Below are positions 33,229 through 44,931 of a DNA stretch of 64,000 bases, piece by piece (within the stretch, counting starts at the first letter, position 1; the number at the start of each line of letters is the position of its first letter). The notes under the pieces are model-generated. The model did not search any database. It worked only from the letters and a program-made list of their open reading frames with translations, and was not told where the DNA came from. Origin of the DNA: JALNZF01 sp964447405. Its GTDB lineage: Bacteria > Nitrospirota > UBA9217. Location of the stretch: the NCBI GenBank assembly GCA_964447405.1, contig CAYUSP010000004.1, positions 620,001-684,000 on the forward strand, read 5' to 3'. The translations under genes and the position numbers were made by a program.

Positions 33229-35119
33229 TTACTTTGCATAGCCGACTTTCTTCAACGCATCCTCGATTTCACCCAACATCACCGGGTCATCGATTGTGGA
33301 CGGCGCGACGTAGGGTTGGCTGTCGGCTATCTTTCGCATCGTGCCTCGCAGGATCTTGCCCGAGCGGGTCTTCGGCAGCCGCTTCACCACGCAGGTCTCC
33401 CTGTACGATGCGATGGGGCCAATAGTGTTTCTGATCATGGCGGAGAGTTCTTTCCGGATATCCTCCTCGCTCTTGGTTACGCCTGCTTTCAGTACACAGA
33501 GCCCGATGGGAACCTGCCCCTTGAGATCGTCATGGACGCCGATGACCGCGCATTCCGCGACGTCACTGTGTGTGGAGACGACCTCCTCCATCTCGCCTGT
33601 GGAAAGGCGGTGTCCCGCAACATTGATCACATCGTCCACGCGGCCCATGATGAAGACATAGCCATCCTCGTCAATATAGCCGCCGTCGCTCGTGAAATAA
33701 TAGCCGGGGTATACCTTGAGGTAGGAGTCGAGAATACGGTCGTTTGCCTGCCACAGCGTGGGCAGCGTTCCCGGAGGGAGGGGAAGCTTGATCGTCACGA
33801 GGCCGGTTTCCTTCGGATCCGCCTGCTTTCCGTTCACATTGAGGATCTGAACGTTGAATCCCGGCACCGGCTTAGTGGACGAGCCCGGCTTGATCGGTTA
33901 AGCTTCAATACCCATGCAGTTCGCTGTAATAGGCCAACCGGTCTCAGTCTGCCACCAATGATCAATGACCGGCTTCTTCAAGAGCTTGTGAGCCCAGTGG
34001 TAAGTGTCGGGGTCCAGGCGCTCGCCGGCGAGGAAGAGGTATTCGAATCGCGACAGATCGTACTTCCCGACGAACTCACCTTTGGGGTCCTCTTTTTTGA
34101 TGGCACGGAATGCCGTGGGTGCGGTGAACATGACCTTGACATTGTGCTGGGAGATGACCCGCCAGAAGGCCCCGGCGTCGGGCGTGCCAACCGGTTTCCC
34201 CTCGTAGAAAATCGTTGTGCATCCATGCAGAAGCGGAGCATACACAATGTATGAATGGCCCACGACCCACCCTACATCGGATGCTGCCCAGAAAACATCG
34301 CCAGGCTCGACACCATAGATATGCCTCATGCTCCAGCGAAGCGCCACGGCATGTCCTCCGTTGTCCCGAACCACTCCCTTTGGTTTCCCGGTCGTACCCG
34401 ACGTGTACAGAATATAGAGGGGATCGGTGGCTTTCACCGGTGTGCAGTCGACAGGCTTTGCCTTTGCCATGATCTCGTCCCAATCAAGATCGCGTCCCGG
34501 ATTCAGGGCAGCCTTCACAAATTGCCGCTGAAAGATAATGCATTTCTCAGGTTTGTGTGTAGCCTCCTCGATCGCCTTTTCGATCATGGGTTTGTACTCG
34601 AGCGTCTTTTTGCCTTCAATGGCGCCCGATGCTGAGATGATCAGTTTGGGCTTTGCATCATCAATCCTGATTGCCAGCTCGTGGGGGGCAAAACCACCAA
34701 ACACCACTGAGTGAACAGCACCAAGACGGGCGCAGGCAAGCATGGCAATGGCTGCCTGGGGAATCATGGGCATGTAGATGATGACGGTATCTCCTTTGCG
34801 GACGCCCTGATTCTTCAGCGCACCAGCAAACCGTGAGACCAGATCGAGGAGTTGCCTGTAAGTATACTTCTCTATCGTATTGGTCACCGGGCTGTCAAAG
34901 ATGCGCGACCTGCTCCCCCCTGCCATACAACGCATGGCGGTCAACTGCGTTGAAACAGGTATTGAGTTCAGCTCCGCTGAACCAGCGATAGAATGGCTTT
35001 TGGGAGTCATCAAGGACTTTATCCCATTTCCTTAACCAGGTGATGGCTTGGGCAGCATCGCCCCAGAATCCTACGGGATCCTTGATGCTGCGTTCAAAGA
35101 GCTCATCGTACCTACCCAT
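33229..35119 (-). pseudogene. prpE: Broken propionyl/acetyl-CoA synthetase (AMP-forming)
   Basis: The enzyme would activate propionate or acetate to its CoA thioester. All domains can be read if two lesions are bypassed. The N-terminal part starts MGRYDELFERSIKDPVGFWG (AAGGAG upstream, start 35119). Then come YTSGTTGKPKGVVRDNGGHA, WWQTETGWPITANC and the C-terminal catalytic lysine block KTRSGKILRGTMRKIAD. One extra base within 34903-34906 shifts the frame after GEQVA. An in-frame TAA at 33898-33900 replaces a residue between GIEA and PIKPGS. Total length fits about 630 codons. The start keeps its ribosome site, so decay looks recent, although sequencing error remains possible for either lesion. 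It is downstream of acnA, as in propionate operons. Confidence 0.9.
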
Positions 35120-35237
35120 TAAAATCTCCTTAGAAGGTATCATTTTGCATGTTTGTGCACTTGGTTACCTAAAATAAAACCAATCCGCTAGCATGCACGG
35201 AATGGTCATCGATACACCGGCTCCGCAGCAATACCTT

Positions 35238-37940
<2,703 letters not shown>

Positions 37941-38062
37941 GATAGCTCCTGATCACAGGAAATGGAGAAATGCATTAACAGGATGACGAGATAACGTCCG
38001 ATAGAAATGCACATGCGTCTCCTTCATCCTGTTGATCCCGTCATACTGTCAAGATCATTAAT

Positions 38063-38228
38063 CTATATTACCAAAAGATCCATGTATTAATAGACCGGCA
38101 TGGCCTCCAGCCAGCGTCGGTCCAGGGAAACATCGAGGATTGCTTTCTGCTGCTTCTGCAGCAAAACGGCGTGCGATGTTGGTCCTGAACTTCTCAACCA
38201 GCATGGGCATACCCTCCTGGATATGCGC
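38063..38228 (-). pseudogene. prpD: Remnant of 2-methylcitrate dehydratase 3' end
   Basis: About fifty codons survive. The reading EGMPMLVEKFRTNIARRF is followed after a one-base shift by KQQKAILDVSLDRRWLEAMP. A stop (38087-38089) then interrupts a final YMDLLVI ending at a TAG (38063-38065). From memory this resembles the PrpD C terminus, where LEAMPVNEFMDL-type endings occur. It is fused directly to the prpB remnant and lies about 120 bases upstream of acnA. The family assignment needs a protein search. Confidence 0.65.
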
Positions 38229-38507
38229 GCCCCAGCCTGTGTTAATGTCAACAAGAACGGGCAGGTCGTGCTATCCATAATAAATACGCCGGACGTAGTT
38301 CAGTACATCGTTCATGGTGCTGATGCCAAGGCCTGGGATACCAGGTGAACAGGCTGCCACGCAACCGCCGGAAACTTACAGCGCCCTATATCTGGTGCGC
38401 TCCGCAAGGCGCGCGGTATAGGAATTGATTGCGCATACAGCCTGGAGCGGTTTACCCTCTTTCCTAGCAGAACGGAATCTGGCTCCGGATGAACCTGTTT
38501 TTATCAT
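38229..38507 (-). pseudogene. prpB: Remnant of methylisocitrate lyase 5' part
   Basis: From an ATG at 38507 with GAGGAG upstream, the frame reads the PrpB N terminus. This includes SSGARFRSARKEGKPLQ, then VSGGCVAACSPGIPGLGIST, MNDVLNYVRRIYYG and DLPVLVDINTGWG. In-frame stops at 38376-38378 (where the family has Tyr) and 38271-38273 kill it. About ninety codons remain before the sequence jumps into prpD. Intact PrpB splits methylisocitrate to pyruvate and succinate. The deletion must have removed the rest of prpB, any prpC, and most of prpD. Confidence 0.85.
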
Positions 38508-38570
38508 TATACCGCTCTCCTCGGAAAACATGGATAATTCATTCTCTTCACTCGTGATGGATTGCTTGTC

Positions 38571-38598
38571 ATTATGGTCCCCAAATATCCTAAGTCAA
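38571..38598 (-). promoter_or_regulatory. Promoter of the decayed propionate operon
   Basis: TTGACT (38593-38598) and CATAAT (38571-38576) on the minus strand are separated by 16 bases, about 64 bases before the prpB-remnant ATG. It is a good sigma70-type match. It may now serve acnA, which has no other promoter visible immediately upstream. Confidence 0.5.
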
Positions 38599-38613
38599 GT
38601 GTATTCAGATGAT

Positions 38614-38637
38614 TAATCGAACTGAGTTCATCGATTA
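38614..38637. promoter_or_regulatory. Candidate operator upstream of the propionate promoter
   Basis: TAATCGA and TCGATTA form 7-bp inverted arms around a ten-base centre that holds a second palindrome, GAACT/AGTTC. It ends 16 bases upstream of the -35 box. The layout suits a dimeric regulator, but no regulator gene is adjacent. Confidence 0.4.
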
Positions 38638-38937
38638 GCAGGAATACACGGGAATGATGGAGATGATGCCTGTCAATGATCATCTTGCCATCAAGCGAAA
38701 TAACTCATTGTCGATTCCATCAAGCTAACAACAATTATGGCTCCAGATTCCTGCATAGTAAGAGAATGTATATATTTCGTTGATATGAATAACATCGACT
38801 TGCGGATATTTATTATTAGGGAAGGCTTTAAAGTGTGAAGCGATTTTCAATTCGACATTGTTTTGCAGTCTAGGAACTGCGTTGCAATGTCGGCAGGAGG
38901 TGGATAGAAGCTCAACCTCGCCGGAGCTGTACATAGC
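38638..38937. other. Intergenic stretch without a supported gene
   Basis: A 96-residue frame crosses this region on the minus strand (38725-39015) but begins inside the cspA terminator region, lacks a ribosome site and resembles nothing I know. I see no RNA gene or repeat. Confidence 0.4.
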
Positions 38938-38970
38938 AAAACCCCGAAGAAGGGGAATCCTCAGGGTTTT
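38938..38970 (-). terminator. Terminator downstream of cspA
   Basis: On the minus strand AAAACCC...GGGTTTT can pair, with an inner CCCC-TTCTTC-GGGG hairpin running into TTTT. The two alternative stems share the same 3' arm. A second small hairpin, CTGTGC/GCACAG (39003-39017), lies between it and the cspA stop. Confidence 0.6.
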
Positions 38971-39027
38971 GTCGATACAGTGTTTTGTCGTACGTTTATT
39001 GCCTGTGCCCTGCACAGTATGTTTTTA

Positions 39028-39234
39028 TTAAGAAGCCTTCAGTACATTTGATGCCTGTGGTCCTTTTTCACCTTGAGTGACCTCAAATTCAACTGGTTGG
39101 CCTTCAGACAAGGTCTTGTAACCCTCTCCCTGGATTGCGGAGTAATGAACAAACACATCCCGCCCGCCACCTTCTGGCTCTATGAAACCATAGCCCTTTG
39201 ACTCGTTAAACCACTTCACTTTCCCCGTAGACAT
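39028..39234 (-). CDS. cspA: Cold-shock domain protein (CspA family)
   Basis: CspA-type proteins bind single-stranded RNA and DNA and melt secondary structure. The 68-residue protein starts MSTGKVKWFNESKGYGFIEP, which includes RNP1, and continues with RNP2 as DVFVHYSAI. Length and the acidic C-terminal part match the family. The ATG has a strong AAGGAGGGGG site at about seven bases. It is flanked by a leader with a hairpin and by a terminator, so it is likely monocistronic. Confidence 0.97.
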   Translation of the reverse strand: MSTGKVKWFNESKGYGFIEPEGGGRDVFVHYSAIQGEGYKTLSEGQPVEFEVTQGEKGPQASNVLKAS

Positions 39235-39268
39235 AATGCTTACCCCCTCCTTGATTGTGTTCGCCGTC

Positions 39269-39284
39269 GTGCCCTTTTGGGCAC
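39269..39284 (-). promoter_or_regulatory. Hairpin in the cspA leader
   Basis: GTGCCC and GGGCAC pair around AAAA (minus strand), 35 bases upstream of the cspA start codon. Cold-shock genes often have structured leaders that change shape with temperature; a thermosensor role here is inference. A TAATAT box without a clear -35 lies about 30 bases further upstream. Confidence 0.4.
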
Positions 39285-39417
39285 TATCCGGTGAAGCACT
39301 GTTATATTACAAAGGGAAAGAGCTCACTACTGTTCCCCCACGCTCTTTTCCCCAGCCCACCAAGGATTGTCCGGATGATGAAAAAAATGAGGATGGATTT
39401 TTATGCAACTGAAGATG

Positions 39418-40350
39418 CTAGTTCATATATCTTACCGGATTCACCGGCAGACCATTCGCACGAACTTCATAGTGAAGATGCGGGCCCGTGCTCGAACCGG
39501 AATCTCCTATATAACAAACCACTTCTCCGCGTTTTACCCGCTGACCAGCTTTGACATTGAGCCGTGAGTTATGTGCCAAGATGGTTTTTAAACCATATCC
39601 ATGGCTGATTTCCACCATATTTCCGTAGCCGGTGCTGAATCCCGCTTTGATCACGAGTCCATCAGCTGGCGCTGCTACTGGAGTGCCTGTCTGGGCAGCT
39701 ATATCTATCCCCTCGTGGAATTTAAGAATTCCGCTAAAGGGGGACGTCCGGTTCCCGAATGGTGAGGTCACCCATCCACGAGCCGGCCAAATAGAGGGAG
39801 TCGCAGCATAAAGCGACCGCTTATCCTCAAAATATTCAATTAACATCTGAAGACTCGCCTCCTGACGCGAGGCAGCACCCTTCAACTGGTTTAATTCATT
39901 ATGCATTTCCTTAAGTGCTTCTTCCTGCTTTTTCTCACCAAGCGTTGCAAGGTTCTGAAGGCCCAGTTCATCCGGTCCGCCGATACCCAGCACCTGCTGT
40001 GCCTTGTCCCTCGGTCCAAGACTTACTACACGCCGGAGTTTCGTATCAAGATCCCGAAGCAGGAACATCTGACGCTTATAATCCAGTATATTGAGGGCAA
40101 AGCTTTGCACCTGAGCCTTCTGTTGCATCAGTTCCTCGCGAACCGATTGCAATTCCCATACTTTGTCCTTTACATCATTGTACTCATAAACAAGATAGAG
40201 CGACAGAACAAGTACTCCAAGGCAGGAAAGAAAAACAGATTTTAAAGCAGACTTAGAAATGCTCAGTGTTCGGACGCGGGCATTGGGGCCGGGAAGGAAC
40301 ATTAAAGTAAAATATTCTTTTTTCTTAATTTTTCTAGACTTCCCTACCAA
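39418..40350 (-). CDS. M23-family peptidoglycan metallopeptidase, membrane anchored
   Basis: LytM-type enzymes cut peptide cross-links in murein. The 310-residue protein has a basic N terminus, one transmembrane helix (about 35-55), a coiled coil (about 60-175), and the M23 domain. Zinc ligands His212, Asp216 and His293 (HEGID, HLHYEV) and the catalytic His260/His291 are present, so it should be active. The start codon is TTG at 40350, six bases after GGAGGAG. The architecture resembles MepM-type and sporulation SpoIIQ-like proteins. It lies alone between cspA and a non-coding stretch. Confidence 0.9.
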   Translation of the reverse strand: MVGKSRKIKKKEYFTLMFLPGPNARVRTLSISKSALKSVFLSCLGVLVLSLYLVYEYNDVKDKVWELQSVREELMQQKAQVQSFALNILDYKRQMFLLRDLDTKLRRVVSLGPRDKAQQVLGIGGPDELGLQNLATLGEKKQEEALKEMHNELNQLKGAASRQEASLQMLIEYFEDKRSLYAATPSIWPARGWVTSPFGNRTSPFSGILKFHEGIDIAAQTGTPVAAPADGLVIKAGFSTGYGNMVEISHGYGLKTILAHNSRLNVKAGQRVKRGEVVCYIGDSGSSTGPHLHYEVRANGLPVNPVRYMN

Positions 40351-40389
40351 AATTACTCCTCCGGAAAAAGAGCATACTTAACTTATTAA

Positions 40390-40418
40390 ACTTAACATGA
40401 TTTAGCAAGAAATGTCAA
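40390..40418 (-). promoter_or_regulatory. Promoter for the M23 peptidase gene
   Basis: TTGACA (40413-40418) and TTAAGT (40390-40395) on the minus strand are separated by 17 bases. The start would be near 40383, about 33 bases before the start codon. The -35 is perfect and the -10 is weaker. Confidence 0.6.
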
Positions 40419-41015
40419 GATTTTAATCAGCCTATTCACGCAAAAATACCATTTAATATCAATATGTTGTATGATCAATCCAATCAGAGAGACATGGAAG
40501 TCGGTAACCCCCATGCATTCCACCATATCTTCATGGTCAGCTGTCTTGTAGCATTCCATTGTTTATAGTTCTTATTTTTTAAAATTGCGAACATTTCATT
40601 CAATTGCCTAAACATGAATAAAGGTCGACCTCACCGATTTTTTAATCGCTTAGTTCCTGCCGGTCTTTCAATTACACTGAAGGAAACTAATAAAATTGTA
40701 TGTTGTCAAATGGCCTGCGGTACGGATAAAATCCAACAGATAATTAATCCTTCGTTCCTGCCCAGCGTGAATCCTCCCCGTACTATCATCACCCAAGATA
40801 ATTAACGGGTTTGTACAGCATAGCTAGAGGTATGAAAATAGAGAATATGGCCAATTTTTTATGACATATCGGTTATATTCGCACCCATTGGGTTGTTTTG
40901 CGTTGTTTCTTTGCATAATTACCGATACCCGCTCACAGAAGACCTGACAATGAGGGCGCGACTGAATTTATAACTCATTCAGATCGAATGTTTTTATGTG
41001 ATGCAAATGTGCTTG
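40419..41015. other. AT-rich intergenic region
   Basis: About 600 bases carry no convincing gene. A 63-residue plus-strand frame (40614-40805) has no ribosome site or family feature. I see no tRNA, CRISPR-type repeat or clear transposon end. It may be decayed sequence. Confidence 0.45.
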
Positions 41016-41339
41016 TCAATCGTTGCGCGTTGCATCCTGGATCCAGTGAAGGTACTCTTGAGAACCCGCAACAATGGGTATGGCAATGATCTCGGGAACA
41101 GTATATGAATGAAGTGATTTTACCCGTACGGTTAACTTCTCCATCAAGGGCAGCCGGCTCTTACAGAGCAGAAGAGCTTCTGTCTCTTCCTGTACTTTAG
41201 TTTCCCAAAAAAAAATTGATTGAATCCCGGATACAATATTGACGCAGGCAGCCAGATGCTCTTGGACCAGAATTTTTCCGATCCTTGAAGCCTCTTCCTG
41301 AGTTGCTGCAGTTATGAATATGAGGACTTCCTCTCCCAT
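41016..41339 (-). CDS. cutA: Divalent-cation tolerance protein CutA
   Basis: CutA1 forms very stable trimers and has been linked to copper tolerance. Its physiological role remains unsettled. The 107-residue protein starts MGEEVLIFITAATQEEASRI. It has the family core LAACVNIVSGIQSIFFWE and VQEETEALLLCKS, and ends SQEYLHWIQD. The ATG at 41339 follows AAGGAGA; the frame is open to 41396. It lies 66 bases after lptD and probably ends that operon. Confidence 0.93.
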   Translation of the reverse strand: MGEEVLIFITAATQEEASRIGKILVQEHLAACVNIVSGIQSIFFWETKVQEETEALLLCKSRLPLMEKLTVRVKSLHSYTVPEIIAIPIVAGSQEYLHWIQDATRND

Positions 41340-41405
41340 GAGAATTCTCTCCTTAGCGATCGATTTGCCTCTTTTGCACCCCGGGGACCTGCCCATACCG
41401 CCGAA

Positions 41406-43445
41406 CTATTTCTGACCGTACGATCTGCCTCCCAATCCCTTAAGATCCAGCATCGCCGTGAACTGGTACTCACCAGGCTTGACTGTGTACACCATACCAA
41501 TTCCCCAACATTGCGATGCGTACTGCATCCGATAGTCCTCCTGGGTTGTTTTTTTATTCTGTACGTCTCGCCACCATTGAGCCCCCAGGTTCCACTTGCC
41601 TAATTTTACTCCACCGCCCCCAATAAAAAATTCGGTTTCCGGATTCCGTAAAAACTGATGAGAGAGATTCAGAGAAACGGCGCTGAAAGCGACTCCGACT
41701 CCTTCCGAATGAGATGTCATCACATGCGAGTACGTATTGTAGCTGCCGGTAGCTGACGCGGTGAACACCTTGGGTGTGCGCGCATACAATTCCCCGAGCA
41801 AATCGGACCGTGGCTGGGGTGAAGAGACAGCACTGTCCCGTGCCATATTTAGATCATATGACTGGGATAATCGGAATACCAGGACATCAAAGGTGCTGTA
41901 CGTGCCCACGCTGTTCGATTCCTTGTAATGTGCCGTCAGCCGATTTACAACAGCAAGTGTCGCCAGGTTCGATGTGGTCACGGAGTCCACGGAATCGAAC
42001 TGGGGTATGCTTCCCTGTTCTATGCGGGGAATGTACAAATAGGAAAGGGTCGGTTCGATCGAATGCCGTATCCGTCCAATGCCGGAATCACCATCCGATC
42101 CATACACCCGGGAAACGCGTGCGTTCATATCTGCCCCTGCATACAGGTATTTGCGCTCGGTTGAATCGGCTGTAGCTGCGCTTCGGTCGTAAAATGTGGC
42201 TCGGATGCCAACACGAGGCGTCAGGCTTAAGCCGCTGTGCCCAAACGTTGCTGCGATCCTGGGATTGAAATCAACACGCCGCAAACCATCATCCGTCTGG
42301 CGTGTAAAGTTTACGGCTGAGCTGTCGAATGAAAGATGGAGCAGGTCCGCCACTGTTGCATCAACGATCGTGTAGCGCAGCTCCGGCAGTTTCTGAACCG
42401 TTTTTTCATTCGTCCTGGTTAAGTCGATTGAATACTGCCCCATGAGATACAACGATGCAGTATCCCACCGTTCCACATAAAAAGCGTTCGAATCGAGGTA
42501 GGGTTTGGATCTGTTCTCAAGTTTTCTTTCAAGATCATGATAATAGCTTTCGTCGCTCACCAGATTGATATCTACGCGGCCGGACAGATCCTGGGCAAAT
42601 TCTTCTTGGTGCTGGTATTTGATGTCCCAACGCGATGCTCCGGTGTGATACTGGTCCCAAAACTTATAATAGAGCTGCCCCCGGGATTCCCAGGAGTTCA
42701 TATAACGGTATTCAATGCCAGTGCCATGGCCGATACGCTCGCGATAATCGGAGTAGAAGGTCATATCCTTAAAATCGGAGATTGCCCAAAATAAAGCATT
42801 ATCCGCGAAAAGTCCTTCGCTGCTGCTGTAACCAACCTCCGGGATCAGCAGCCCTGTCTGCCGGCGTACCGGAAAGAGAAAATAGGGAGTATAGATCACA
42901 GGAACGCCCGCTATGTTCAGGGCCACGCCCTTTCCCGTGGCGTAGCGGTCCATATCGATATCCAGCTCATCCGCTTTTAAAAACCAGTCGTCTTGGTCAC
43001 AGGTCGTGATGACCCCTTTTTCGATGTGATAGACCGTTTCAGAAAGCCGCTCGATCTTATCGCCCTTGAGATGCAGATTTTCCTTCTTTAAAAATAGAAC
43101 TCCCTTCGAGAAAGTGCCCTCCCGGGTATTGAGGTTGAGCGTCATTTTATCCGCGAGTGTGACATCCCCCTGGTCCTGAATGAAAACATTGCCCTCGGCT
43201 TTGGTCTCGCCGGACTTGTTATCCATAATGACCTCATCCGCTTCGACACGAATACCTTCCTTTTCCATTTTCACATGACCAGTCGCCACATATCGGTCAT
43301 TGGTGCGATCATAGTCAAGTTTGTCCGCCGTAACCGTAACAGGCACCTTTTTCGGCTGCTCCGCGCTCCATGCGCGTCCCATCATGCCCTGCAGTATTCC
43401 TGCAGCTAACAACAAAAGCATTATGCGCGTTTTCCCTATCCTCAT
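41406..43445 (-). CDS. lptD: LPS-assembly protein LptD
   Basis: LptD is the outer-membrane barrel that inserts lipopolysaccharide with LptE. The 679-residue protein has a signal peptide (cleavage likely after RAWSA, about residue 28). An N-terminal jellyroll OstA domain follows (about 38-160, including TGHVKMEKEGIRVEADEVI). Then comes a large beta barrel starting around GVPVIYTPYFLFPV. It has only two cysteines, Cys149 and Cys646, which could make one inter-domain disulfide in place of the two in E. coli. It lies between folC and cutA, consistent with an envelope gene run. Its presence supports an LPS-producing diderm. Confidence 0.95.
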   Translation of the reverse strand: MRIGKTRIMLLLLAAGILQGMMGRAWSAEQPKKVPVTVTADKLDYDRTNDRYVATGHVKMEKEGIRVEADEVIMDNKSGETKAEGNVFIQDQGDVTLADKMTLNLNTREGTFSKGVLFLKKENLHLKGDKIERLSETVYHIEKGVITTCDQDDWFLKADELDIDMDRYATGKGVALNIAGVPVIYTPYFLFPVRRQTGLLIPEVGYSSSEGLFADNALFWAISDFKDMTFYSDYRERIGHGTGIEYRYMNSWESRGQLYYKFWDQYHTGASRWDIKYQHQEEFAQDLSGRVDINLVSDESYYHDLERKLENRSKPYLDSNAFYVERWDTASLYLMGQYSIDLTRTNEKTVQKLPELRYTIVDATVADLLHLSFDSSAVNFTRQTDDGLRRVDFNPRIAATFGHSGLSLTPRVGIRATFYDRSAATADSTERKYLYAGADMNARVSRVYGSDGDSGIGRIRHSIEPTLSYLYIPRIEQGSIPQFDSVDSVTTSNLATLAVVNRLTAHYKESNSVGTYSTFDVLVFRLSQSYDLNMARDSAVSSPQPRSDLLGELYARTPKVFTASATGSYNTYSHVMTSHSEGVGVAFSAVSLNLSHQFLRNPETEFFIGGGGVKLGKWNLGAQWWRDVQNKKTTQEDYRMQYASQCWGIGMVYTVKPGEYQFTAMLDLKGLGGRSYGQK

Positions 43446-43508
43446 GATCTCCTGTATGTACCCGATAGCCCGCCCTTGCGGCCGATACCGCGGCCAGGTT
43501 CGCTCAAT

Positions 43509-44858
43509 TCATCCCTTCAGCCCCGACAGTCGTCCAACCGCTCCATCAGTCGAAGATAGTGTGGCGCGTGCATCCCCCACGACATACAGGGAACCGGTGA
43601 TCAAGATCAGATCAGCGAGCGATGCTATTTTTACAGCCCTGGCAAGAGCATCTTCGACCGTATCAGTAGTCTGTACTGCTGCATGCTTTTTCCGGAACTC
43701 CGCTGCGAGGACGCGACTATCGAGAGCCCGGGAGTAATGGGGTTTGGTCACAATAACCTCGCTGGCAAGGGGAGCAAGTTCGGCAATGATCCCCTGCCAA
43801 TCTTTGTCAGCCAGAATGCCGATGACCAGAATCACGCGGTTGTAGGTTGAGCGAAGTTCACGAATAGCATTGGCCAGTTTGCCGGCGGCTGCAGGATTAT
43901 GGGCTCCATCAAGAAAGATATCCGGAGAGTGTGCCACCCGTTCCAGTCTTCCCTGCCAGCGCGTTTCCATGCATCCGCGCTTCACAGCATCATCAGACAC
44001 GTCAACGCCCGACCTGCCCAGGCATTCTATCGCGGCAAGTGCAAGACAGGCGTTGTCGACCTGGTGCCTGCCAATCAGGCTAAGACGAATACCCTCTCTG
44101 AACGATGTGATGCCCATATAATCAAAGGTAGGTTCCGGGCAGGAGATGAGCTTTGCCGGCCGAAAATCCCGGGAAAGGAGAAAAAGCGGAGCATTGCGGT
44201 TTGCAGCCGTTCCTTCGATCACCTCCAGGACCTCCTCCTGCACCGCGCCCGTGACGACCGGCACACCCTGTTTAATGATGCCGGCTTTTTCCCCGGCTAT
44301 CTGCGTAAGAGTGGTCCCGAGATATTCAGTGTGCTCGAGCTCCACGTTCGTTACGACCGACACCAGCGGTGTAATGACGTTGGTGGAATCGAGCCGTCCG
44401 CCCATCCCCACTTCAATCACGGCAATATCGACGCCTTGCTCGGCAAAGTACGTAAACGCCATGGCGGTCGTCACTTCGAAAAATGTCGGATTGAGCACAT
44501 CAGAAGCACCGGAGGGAGAATCTGCCCGATACGCGTCGCGGACCCTGCACGCTAGCTCAACGACCTTTTCTTCGGAAATCGGGATATCGTTGATCCGGAT
44601 CCGCTCCGTGAAACTGACGAGGTGGGGAGAAGTATAGAGGCCAGTGCGAAAGCCCGCGGACCGCAGCATGCCGGCAATGAGCGCCGAAGTCGACCCTTTG
44701 CCATTCGTTCCCGCAACATGAACCGCACGGAAGCGTACATGAGGATCACCCATGAGCCGCATGAGCCTTATGCTGTTGGACAGCTCGAGCTTGACCCCCT
44801 GGTTCTGGAGCGCGAACAGATACTCAATGGTGTCATGGTATGATCTATCGGTGCGCAT
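43509..44858 (-). CDS. folC: Folylpolyglutamate synthase / dihydrofolate synthase
   Basis: FolC adds glutamate to folates, and often also makes dihydrofolate from dihydropteroate. The 449-residue protein has the P-loop GTNGKGS (about 50-56) and the Mur-ligase-type central domain with VGMGGRLDSTN. The downstream block HNPAAAGKLANAI follows DGA. I start at the ATG at 44858, where the family pattern YHDTIEYLFALQ begins. The frame is open to 45032 and overlaps the upstream gene, and no start has a strong ribosome site. Confidence 0.94.
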   Translation of the reverse strand: MRTDRSYHDTIEYLFALQNQGVKLELSNSIRLMRLMGDPHVRFRAVHVAGTNGKGSTSALIAGMLRSAGFRTGLYTSPHLVSFTERIRINDIPISEEKVVELACRVRDAYRADSPSGASDVLNPTFFEVTTAMAFTYFAEQGVDIAVIEVGMGGRLDSTNVITPLVSVVTNVELEHTEYLGTTLTQIAGEKAGIIKQGVPVVTGAVQEEVLEVIEGTAANRNAPLFLLSRDFRPAKLISCPEPTFDYMGITSFREGIRLSLIGRHQVDNACLALAAIECLGRSGVDVSDDAVKRGCMETRWQGRLERVAHSPDIFLDGAHNPAAAGKLANAIRELRSTYNRVILVIGILADKDWQGIIAELAPLASEVIVTKPHYSRALDSRVLAAEFRKKHAAVQTTDTVEDALARAVKIASLADLILITGSLYVVGDARATLSSTDGAVGRLSGLKG

Positions 44859-44931
44859 TGTCTGCTGGCAGCCGTTCGTGGGGACATGAGCGGCCTTCGC
44901 TGTATCGCCGCGAAGGTCCGCTTCCAGCGGT

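Noticed and set aside
33229..35119. Three separate small genes in place of one broken CoA synthetase
   Set aside because: The pieces are consecutive parts of one enzyme with conserved order and no ribosome sites at the internal starts.
38725..39015. 96-residue minus-strand frame between cspA and the propionate remnants
   Set aside because: It starts inside the cspA terminator region, has no ribosome site and resembles no known family.
40614..40805. 63-residue plus-strand frame in the AT-rich gap
   Set aside because: No ribosome site, no domain and atypical composition; probably chance.
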